From: Betaproteobacteria bacterium
GTDB lineage: Bacteria; Pseudomonadota; Gammaproteobacteria; Burkholderiales; Usitatibacteraceae
NCBI GenBank assembly: GCA_016720925.1
Contig: JADKJR010000034.1
Coordinates: 1 to 8,804, forward strand
Reading direction: 5' to 3'
DNA length: 8,804 nucleotides
Positions 1 through 6,821 of this stretch are shown here, piece after piece. Position numbers and translations under genes: made by a program. Numbering within the stretch: position 1 is the first letter of the stretch; each line of letters starts with the position of its first letter. The notes below the pieces were generated by a model that had not been told where the DNA came from, ran no database searches, and was given only the letters and a program-made list of their open reading frames with translations.

Positions 1-843
1 CAGCGGTTCGATGCGATCACCAGCATCACATTCAGGGACATCAGACTCGATATCCCCAGCGTGAAAAACCGTTCGAGCGGCAAAAGCATGGGCGAGCATT
101 GCGAAGAGATGGCAAAGCAGTGGAAGGCGCCGCGCGCGATGCAGGACCGTATCGCCTATGACAGTCATTCGCGGGCGGTGAAGGCGATGACCGACGGGTT
201 TTTCAATGAACTGATCATCAATGTCAATGGTACCGCGAAAGACGGCATTCCGCGCGCCGACTCTACGTTGGAAAAACTGGCGACATTGAAGCCGGCGTTC
301 GACCGCACTGGGGCTGGCACGGTGACTGCCGGCAACGCTTCTCCGCTCACCGATGGCGCGGCCGCGATCTGGGTGGCGAACGAAGCGGGGTTGGCAAAGT
401 TGCCCAGCAATGCGCGACGTGTGAGACTGCTCGATTACGAAATAGCCGGTGTCGATATCTTCGCAGAAGGATTGCTGATGGCGCCCGCCTACGCGATCCC
501 GCGTCTGCTGGCCCGTCATGGTTTGATGCTCGCCGACATCGACCTGTGGGAAATTCACGAAGCGTTCGCCGCACAGGTGTTGTGCAATGTGATGGCCATT
601 GAAAGCGAGACGTTCGTGCGCGGGAAAGTGAACGTCAATCATCCGCTGGGCAAGTTTCCGTGGGAGCGGTTGAATCCCAATGGCGGCAGTGTCGCCATCG
701 GTCATCCGTTTGGCGCGACGGGCGCAAGAATTCTTTCGCAGGCGAGCAAGGAGCTGTCTGCCATGGGTGCGGGCCGGAAGGCGATCGTGAGCATTTGTGC
801 GGATGGCGGACTGGGGACGGTTGCGCTGCTGGAGTCGATCTAG
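1..843 (+). CDS. FadI-like acetyl-CoA acyltransferase (thiolase), 5'-partial
   Basis: This is the C-terminal ~280 residues of a thiolase, which in the breakdown direction cleaves 3-ketoacyl-CoA with CoA to acetyl-CoA and a shortened acyl-CoA in the cytoplasm (beta-oxidation). The frame is open from base 1 and the text before the GTG at 61 reads as normal thiolase sequence. That GTG is therefore internal, and the true start and nucleophilic cysteine lie left of the window. Visible family motifs are NRSSGKSMGEHCEEMAKQW near 67-123, TAGNASPLTDGAAA, the catalytic-histidine motif HEAFAAQ (His codon 556-558), NPNGGSVAIGHPFGATGAR (about 673-729) and the second active cysteine in CADGGLG (codon 796-798). 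The CADGGLG ending resembles FadI more than biosynthetic AtoB-type thiolases, which usually have CxGGGxG. It is the only gene in the window without a frame break. No partner fadJ/fadB gene is visible. Assignment to the thiolase family is very sure; the FadI subgroup is likely. Confidence 0.95.
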   Translation, partial: QRFDAITSITFRDIRLDIPSVKNRSSGKSMGEHCEEMAKQWKAPRAMQDRIAYDSHSRAVKAMTDGFFNELIINVNGTAKDGIPRADSTLEKLATLKPAFDRTGAGTVTAGNASPLTDGAAAIWVANEAGLAKLPSNARRVRLLDYEIAGVDIFAEGLLMAPAYAIPRLLARHGLMLADIDLWEIHEAFAAQVLCNVMAIESETFVRGKVNVNHPLGKFPWERLNPNGGSVAIGHPFGATGARILSQASKELSAMGAGRKAIVSICADGGLGTVALLESI

Positions 844-1179
844 CACACGACTGACGTCGGGGCAGTCGCCAGTGTAGCCGCGCGGCAACCATGCAAAAGG
901 ACAAGTTCAGTTCCGGCCGCCATCGGTAATCTGCTGATTCGCAATGATTGTTGGCGATTGAGAAGCAAACAAAATATTGTTTTGAAGATAGCTCCGCATG
1001 GTTTTCATTGTCAGCAATTGCGCCCAGACTGCGGTTTGCAATCAAGTACCACTCACAGAAGTTTCGTTGCCATTCAGGAAAGCTTTCAGTACTGCCCTGC
1101 CAACGATCGTCTGGTCACCTTCCGCCGCACACGTTCTGGAGCGAATTGAACCATGCTGTGTGCGGACCAATGGAAAATC
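844..1179 (+). other. non-coding region between thiolase and symporter operon
   Basis: This stretch of about 336 bases holds no gene I can support. Short open frames through it have no recognisable protein features and overlap the symporter start. It contains the promoter-like element annotated separately (copy A). Just after the thiolase stop there is a short inverted repeat, CGACTG (848-853) and CAGTCG (863-868), with no T-run behind it, so it is a poor terminator candidate. No convincing intrinsic terminator for the thiolase is visible. Confidence 0.7.
951..1030 (+). promoter_or_regulatory. upstream regulatory element, copy A (promoter/operator-like)
   Basis: This element matches copy B upstream of the TonB-dependent receptor. 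Over 964-1030 versus 6610-6676 an ungapped hand alignment gives 50 of 67 identical bases, ending in the identical 17-mer GCAATTGCGCCCAGACT. It contains a small inverted repeat CAAAA-N5-TTTTG (970-984) and the 8-base palindrome GCAATTGC (1014-1021). A plausible sigma-70-like pair is TTGGCG (951-956) and TATTGT (975-980) with an 18-base spacer. It ends 149 bases before the proposed symporter start. I infer a shared promoter or operator, or the start of a shared leader RNA. The regulator is unknown. Confidence 0.55.
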
Positions 1180-3576
1180 ATGCGTCGATTTCTAAGTTAC
1201 CTGCTGGCGTGCGTTCTGCTGAACACCGTCGTCAGCGGGGTTAATGCGGAGAACCTTGTCTCTGTAAAGACGGAGGCACTCCCCGCATTTTCCGGTTCGC
1301 CGGACGTCATGTTCGCTGTTTCCGGGCGACCTGTCATCGTCCAACGACATCAACTGTGGCAGTTGGACGATGCCCGCAAGGAATGGATTCAGATGACCTG
1401 GCGCCCCGCCGGGAGAATCCTCGGCTCAATCACAAACGGGCAACGTCCGTATCTGCTGATTGAAACCAACGCTGGGGCGGGCGTCAGCCACGTTGAACCT
1501 TATCCCGATTCGACGATCCCGCCAGCGAAGGCATTGCCGCCTCTTCCGCAGCCTCTCGCGCAATCGAAAGGCGCCGTGCTTGGCGGCGTGTTGTACGTGA
1601 CCGGTATTGCTGCGGATGGGGCGACCCACTGGCAGATGATTGATCCCGCAGGACCTCAACCAGCATGGAAAATTCCCGCGCCCACAACAGCCTTGCCGAC
1701 CGACATTTCTTCGCTTGTCGCCCAAGACGCTGCCCTCTATGCCACGGCCTAGACTGCCCGGCGACAAGGGTGATCAACTTTGGCGCTGGACCCCGGCCGC
1801 GGGTTTGAGCCGGAGTAGTGCGTTGCCTGGCACGGTTGTTGATGGCGCAGCGCGTGCTACGGGCCAGGCACATTTACTGTTTCTGGTTCAAATGAGCCCG
1901 ACTACTTCGACACCAGGCGCATTACAGTTGATCACCTACCACACCATTACGAACGGGATATCAGAGCAAGGAGCGGCAATTCACGCAACGGTGCTGCGCG
2001 GCGCCGGTCTGGGCAACGGAATTTTCTGGGAACATGCGGTGCAGAATCCAGGAAGCGCGGAATTCAGTTTTTCCGAGATCGAGGGAAGCAAACTTCTGCT
2101 TCGCCCACTCGACTGGGTCATGATTGTTGTATATCTGATCGCCATCGCCGGCATAGGCGTCTACTGCTATTGGCGCGAGGAAAAACAGTCAACATCGGAA
2201 TTTTTCGTCGGCAATCGGACCATCCCGTTCTGGGCGGCCGCCGTGAGCCTGTACGTCACCAGCACCAGTTCCATCGGTTATATCGCGACCACGGCCAAGG
2301 CATTCGCCACCAACTGGCAATACCTGATGGGCAATCTGATCAATGTTTTTGGTCTGGTTTTTGTAGCGATCTGGATCGTGCCGATGCTGCGCCGTCTGAA
2401 ACTGGTTTCTGTATTTGATTATCTGGAGCAACGTTTTCATCCGTCGGTGCGGATGATGGCGAGCGCCATGTGTATCGTGCTTCACCTTGGCGGACGGATG
2501 AGCATCATCCTATTTTTGCCTTCGCTGGCGATCGCGACCATCACCGGTTTTGACATGGTATGGAGCATCCTCATCATGGGCGTGGTGACGATCGGCTATA
2601 CCGCATTGGGCGGCATGCGGGCAGTGATCTGGACGGATTTCCTGCAACTGATCGTCAAGGTGGGCGGCCTGATCTTCGCCCTGGTCTTCATCTGGCTGAA
2701 ACTGGATGGCGGGTATCGAGGGGATGGTCGCCGTGGCAGACGCCGCCGGACAAAACGAAGATGCTCGACTGGAGTTTCGACCTGACCAAGGCAACGGTCT
2801 GGGGTTTTGTTTTTCTCGTCCTGATGGAAATCGTGCTGACCTTTCCGAAAGACCAGGTATTGATGCAACGTGTATTTACGACCAAGTCCGACAAGGAGGC
2901 CGGGCAGTCCGTCTGGCTGTTTGCTGCGATCATTTTTCCCGGTGCCTGCCTGTTCTATCTCATCGGCACCGGCTTGTGGGTGTTTTACCAGAGCCACCCC
3001 GAGCGGATGAATCCGCTGCTATCGGTCGATGCCACCTTTCCACTCTTTATTGCAGCAGAACTGCCGGCGGGCATCACGGGCCTGATGATCGCCGGCATTT
3101 TTGCCGCTTCCATGGCAACCTGTTCCAGCATCATGAACAGCGTTGCCACGATGGTCTCCGTGGATTTCTACGAGCGGCTGGCAAAGAATCCAACGCAGGT
3201 TGCAAGCATTCGCTTGGCGGAATTCGTCACGGTCGTCGCCGGCGTGATCGGCATTAGTCTGGCGCTACTTCTCAGCCGCTACAACATCGGCTCCTACCTC
3301 GACGTGGCGCTCGAAATGTACGGGCTGCTGGGCGGCGGTTTCGGCGGCGCCTACACACTGGGCATGTTCACACGCAGGGCAAACTGGCAGGGCGTGCTGA
3401 TCGGCATGTTCGCCAGCATCGTGTTGACCTTTGCCGCATGGTCGGTGAATCTGGTGCATCCTTTTATCTACTTGGCGATTGCAATTCTCATTTCCATCGT
3501 GTTCGGCTATATCGGTAGCTTGTTCTTTCCGCCTCCGGCACCTGAGTCGCTCAAGGGGCTGATCATTCAGCGGTAA
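1180..3576 (+). CDS. beta-propeller (kelch-like) / sodium:solute symporter fusion, frameshifted
   Basis: This is an inner-membrane Na+-coupled transporter of the SSS family with an N-terminal exported domain. I chose ATG 1180 rather than ATG 1153 because it gives a clean signal peptide (MRRFLSYLLACVLLNTVVSGVNA). About 290 residues of beta-rich, Trp- and Gly-containing sequence follow, consistent with a kelch/propeller of the N-acetylneuraminate epimerase or mutarotase type. The symporter begins near 2110 (LDWVMIVVYLIAIAGIGVY). It shows family motifs STSEFFVGNRTIPFWAAAVS, TSTSSIGYIATTAKAFATNW, IGYTALGGMRAVIWTDFLQ, LTFPKDQVLMQRVF and the TM8-type helix AASMATCSSIMNSVATMVS. Frame segments are 1180-~1745 (frame 1), ~1747-2711 (frame 2), ~2712-2750 (frame 3, reading IEGMVAVADAA) and ~2752-3576 (frame 1). 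The last two breaks fit one extra G each (GGCGGGT; GCCGGAC). It probably heads an operon with the FGE 67 bases downstream. The propeller resembles those linked to sialic acid transporters, but the substrate is unproven. Confidence 0.88.
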
Positions 3577-3628
3577 CCACCAGCTGGCGTCCGGCGATGC
3601 CATTTGCAACCATCATCGACTGCAACAC

Positions 3629-3633
3629 GGAGG
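3629..3633 (+). promoter_or_regulatory. ribosome binding site GGAGG for the FGE gene
   Basis: A perfect GGAGG lies 10 bases before the GTG at 3644. It decides a GTG start for the FGE, which in turn gives a protein with a signal peptide. No competing ATG with a comparable site lies upstream of the conserved domain. Confidence 0.8.
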
Positions 3634-3643
3634 CGTAAATCAA

Positions 3644-4674
3644 GTGACTCGTTGGAACATACTCCGGCAGAGTGTTGGCGCTGCGTGCCTAGCGTTCGCG
3701 CATGTCGCCACATTGGCATCCGCGAGCGTACCGGGTACGAAAGAAATGCGACTGATCCCCGCCGGCGAGTTTCAGATGGGAAGCGTCGAAGACGCGGCCT
3801 GGCCTGAGGAGCGCCCCGCGCACAAAGTGCGTCTCACTCATGCGTTCCTTCTCGATGAGACGGAAGTGACGAATGCGCAGTTTCAGCGATTCGCACGCAC
3901 GACGGGTTACCAAACTGTCGCCGAGCGGCCCATCGTCCTCGCCGAAATCATGCGGCAGCTGCCGGCGGGAACGCCAGCGCCGGCGAAAGAGAAGTTGCAA
4001 CCGGGCTCACTTGTCTTCGTGATGCCTGCAGGCGAGGTCGACCTTACAGACATGTCCCGCTGGTGGTACTGGACGCCCGGTGCTAACTGGCGCGCACCCG
4101 AAGGCCCAGGCAGCAGAATCAGGAATCGCGCCAATCATCCTGTCGTGCACCTGGCCTGGGAAGATGCGAATGCCTACTGTCATTGGGCAGGCAAGCGCTT
4201 GCCGACCGAGGCCGAGTGGGAGCGGGCCGCGCGTGGGGCATCGACGGCCAGCCTTACGTCTGGGGCAACAAGAAGCCGAGCGCCGCCGCGCCGCGCGACA
4301 GCTGGGCTGCCAACATCTGGCAGGGGATATTTCCCACGCGTAATGACGCGGCCGATGGCTTTGCCGGGACGGCGCCGGTCAGGAGCTACCAGCCCAATTC
4401 CTACGGCTTGTACGACATGGCAGGCAATGTTTGGGAATGGACGGCAGACTGGTATGACCCGAATGCCTATGTCACGCGCAAAGGACAGAATGTTGTGGAC
4501 CCAACCGGACCCTCACTTCCACTGGACAAGCAAATGCGCCGAGCACAACGGGGTGGTTCTTTCCTGTGCCACGCCGATTTCTGCTTTCGATACCGCCCGG
4601 GCGCGCGGCAGGGCGCCGCGGCAGACAGTGGCACGTCTCACGCGGGGGTGCGCTGTGCAAAATCGCTTTCCTGA
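3644..4674 (+). CDS. exported formylglycine-generating enzyme (FGE/SUMF1 family), one frameshift
   Basis: FGE oxidises the active-site cysteine of sulfatases to C-alpha-formylglycine, which activates them. The GTG start has a strong GGAGG site. The N terminus (MTRWNILRQSVGAACLAFAHVATLASA) looks like a Sec signal peptide, so maturation would occur in the periplasm. The domain then runs from MRLIPAGEFQMGS through ETEVTNAQFQRFARTTGY, NHPVVHLAWEDANAYCHWAG, KRLPTEAEWERAARG and YGLYDMAGNVWEWTADWYD to RGGSFLCHADFCFRYRPGAR. The two redox/copper cysteines of true FGEs (Cx4C) are present, at codons 4567-4569 and 4582-4584, which separates it from general SUMF1-domain proteins lacking them. One frame break near 4236 (frame 2 to 1) fits loss of one G from a run: five Gs would restore ERAARGGIDGQPYVWGN. 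It lies between the symporter and the sulfatase, its probable substrate, in the same orientation. Confidence 0.93.
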
Positions 4675-4746
4675 TACGGCGATATCGCGCGGGACGGCCT
4701 TGGGCGCGCACGGAAATGACGCAAGACACGAGCCACCAATATGTAC

Positions 4747-4751
4747 AAGGA
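4747..4751 (+). promoter_or_regulatory. ribosome binding site AAGGA for the sulfatase gene
   Basis: AAGGA stands 7 bases before ATG 4759. This supports 4759 as the sulfatase start, even though the conserved sulfatase frame is open only from after 4762 and would otherwise need a TTG start at 4784 with no good ribosome site. Confidence 0.6.
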
Positions 4752-4758
4752 AAACAGG

Positions 4759-6489
4759 ATGACACAATTCGGTATTTGCCTCCTTGCGCACTTTGGGTTT
4801 TGTTGCGTTTCTGACAGTGCACGCCGCTCGCGCCGCCGAGCAACCGAATGTCATTTTCGTGCTCGCAGACGATCTCGGCTACGGCGACCTCGGTGCCCAC
4901 GGTCATCCGCGTTTGAAAACACCAAATCTGGATCTGCTGCGCGGGCAAAGCATGCGGTTTATCGACCATCACGTCGCTCCTATGTGCACGCCCACTCGCA
5001 GCGAGTTGATGAGTGGCATTTCGGCATTTCGCAATGGCGCGTCGGCTGTTGCGCAAGGTGGCACCACCGTCCGCCGCGAGTTGCCAATGATGCCGCAGTT
5101 CTTCAAGGACAGCGGTTATGCGACCGCGCATTTCGGCAAGTGGCATCTGGGGGACAACTATCCCTTCCGTGCCCAGGATCGCGGTTTCGATCTGTCAATT
5201 GGTTACAAAGGATTCGGCATTGATTCGGTAGCGGGTGAATGGGAAAACGATGCCTTCGACGACCGTTACTGGCGCAATGGCACGCTTACAAAAATCACGG
5301 GTTACAACACGGACGTCTTCTTCAGCGAGTCGATACAGTGGATGCGGCAGCAAACCCGGCCATTTTTCGTTTATCTGGCCACGACCGCGTCCCACGAGCC
5401 GTACTACGTTGAATCCCGCTACGAGAAACCGTACGAGGATCTCGGCAAAGTGCGATCCGCATTTTTCGGCATGACCAGCAACCTCGATGAAAATGTCGGT
5501 CGCCTGCTAAGATTTCTGGACGAGAGCGGGCTTGCCCGAAACACGATCGTCATTTACATGACTGACAACGGGACCGGTGATCGCACGCTTTTTTTCAATG
5601 CCGGGATGCGCGGACGGAAAGCTTCGCTCTACGATGGCGGGCACCGGGTGCCTTTCTTTATTCGCTGGCCGACGGGGGTAAAAGGCACGCCGCGAGACAT
5701 TGATACACTTTCGCGCAGCACGGATGTACTTCCGACAGTGATCGGCCTGTGCGGACTGAAGATCAACAAGACTGCCGAATTTGAGGGGCGCAGCCTCAAG
5801 CCGCTGCTGGAGGGAAACTCGGTCCCGTTTCGGGATCGCAAGGTGGTATTCAATACGGCCCGAGTGGCCCGGTCTTCAATGACTTGGACAGCGCCGTACT
5901 GTGGAACATATGGGGCCTGGTGCAGGGCCCGGAGCTCTATGACATCACTGTGGATCCCGGCCAGAAAGCCGATCTCGCGTCTGTGCGAGAAGACGTAGTA
6001 CGCACCTTGCGCGTCTTCTATGAGAACTGGGCAAACGTTACAAGACCGCTGCTCGCGCTGGCGAATTTTAATCTGGTTGGCTCGCCTGCCGAGCCGGAAA
6101 CATTGCTCACGTCGGCTGATTGGTGCGGGCCGTGGGCAGGTGATTTCAAGGAGTTGGGGCGCATCGACGTGCCCTTGTTCGGGGCGTGGAACATCGAAGC
6201 CGCGTCGGCCGGTGAATACGAGGTCCGCCTGTATTTGTTTCCGCCTGCGGCCGATACGCCGCTCAACCGGGCCTTGAGAAACGTGCCGGCGCGACCGGTG
6301 GCGGCCGCGCGCCTCCTTTTAGATGACAAAGCGCATTTGGCACAAGCGGCAGCCGACGCGAGCTATGTCCGGTTCACACTCGCACTCAAGCAAGGAGAGC
6401 GTCGCCGTATCGAGGGACAGTTTCTCGATGTTGCAGGCAAACCTCTATCTGGTGCGTTCTTTGTTCGGGTAAACCGGATTCATGAGTAA
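4759..6489 (+). CDS. exported Cys-type arylsulfatase (S1 family), frameshifted
   Basis: This enzyme would hydrolyse a sulfate ester in the periplasm after FGE maturation. Numbering from TTG 4784, visible residues are the metal-binding pair in LADDLGYGDLG (29-30), the formylglycine signature CTPTRSELMSG (Cys68, codon 4985-4987; Arg72), FGKWHLG (Lys119, His121), His204 in ASHEPYY, Asp261/Asn262 in MTDNGTG and Lys279 in GRKASLYDGG. A second domain follows, with SADWCGPWAG, FGAWNIEAASAGEYEVRLYLFPPAADTPLNRAL and GAFFVRVNR, as in many arylsulfatases. There are two frame breaks. One is in the signal peptide between about 4786 and 4810: frame 1 MTQFGICLLA joins frame 2 TLGFVAFLTVHAARAAEQPN. The other is near 5855: frame 2 RKVVFNT joins frame 1 QYGPSGPVFNDLDSAVLWN. 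The catalytic core between them is uninterrupted. The CTPTR motif gives the Cys rather than the Ser type, so it needs an oxygen-dependent FGE or an anaerobic maturase; the FGE gene lies 84 bases upstream. Substrate is unknown. Confidence 0.93.
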
Positions 6490-6532
6490 GCCAGTTCGCA
6501 TTCACAGACACGAAAACTTGCGCAGGATTAAA

Positions 6533-6552
6533 TGTTTCGGCGTTGTGAAACA
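6533..6552. promoter_or_regulatory. inverted repeat TGTTTC-N8-GAAACA
   Basis: Perfect 6-base arms separated by 8 bases lie 44 bases after the sulfatase stop and upstream of receptor copy B. No T-run follows, so it is more likely a weak operator or chance dyad than a terminator. There is no equivalent near copy A. Confidence 0.25.
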
Positions 6553-6600
6553 GTATGAATCGTCATGCGCGTGATTTAATTCAGGCCGCTGAAACCGGCA

Positions 6601-6676
6601 TTGGGCTAAAGAAACAAAAAGTATTTTTTGAATATGTCTCCAGAGGGTTTTTATTCTTTGCAATTGCGCCCAGACT
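6601..6676 (+). promoter_or_regulatory. upstream regulatory element, copy B (promoter/operator-like)
   Basis: This is the partner of copy A and shares the terminal 17-mer GCAATTGCGCCCAGACT. Its inverted repeat is better formed: CAAAAA-N4-TTTTTG (6615-6630). The palindrome GCAATTGC is at 6660-6667. The end of the first dyad and the start of the palindrome are 29 bases apart in both copies. Possible promoter boxes are TTGGGC (6601-6606) and TATTTT (6622-6627), but the 15-base spacer is short. It ends 145 bases before ATG 6822, close to the 149 bases seen for copy A. This suggests the receptor is co-regulated with the symporter-FGE-sulfatase unit. Confidence 0.55.
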
Positions 6677-6821
6677 CGCCCGAACTACATGAATGGTGGA
6701 CGAACGGCTAGAAGACCGCACCATTACTTGTGTCGTGCCTTCCGTAACACCAGCCATAGGTGGCGGCAGGCAGTTCTTGATTCATCAACTCAACTCGGAC
6801 AACCATGAAACACTTCCTAAA

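Larger units (their letters stand above)
6490..6821 (+). other. non-coding region between sulfatase and TonB-dependent receptor
   Basis: About 330 bases without a supportable gene. It holds an inverted repeat (6533-6552) and the second copy of the shared upstream element (6601-6676). An open frame from 6693 runs into the receptor, but its first 43 codons read as non-conserved leader before a clear signal peptide at 6822. No strong intrinsic terminator follows the sulfatase. Confidence 0.7.

Noticed and set aside
61..63. GTG at 61 as the thiolase start
   Set aside because: The frame is open to base 1, the preceding residues read as thiolase sequence, and a start here would omit the nucleophilic-cysteine half of the enzyme.
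848..868. CGACTG/CAGTCG hairpin as the thiolase terminator
   Set aside because: Only a 6-base stem with a 9-base loop and no following T-run; too weak to call.
948..1244. Short forward open frames across the thiolase-symporter gap
   Set aside because: They overlap the shared non-coding element and the symporter start and show no protein-like motifs.
1740..2760. Programmed ribosomal frameshifting in the symporter gene
   Set aside because: No classic slippery heptamer with a downstream structure is apparent, and similar breaks occur in three other genes of unrelated families.
6693..6821. Upstream extension of the receptor to 6693
   Set aside because: The first 43 codons lack any receptor feature, and a typical signal peptide begins at 6822.
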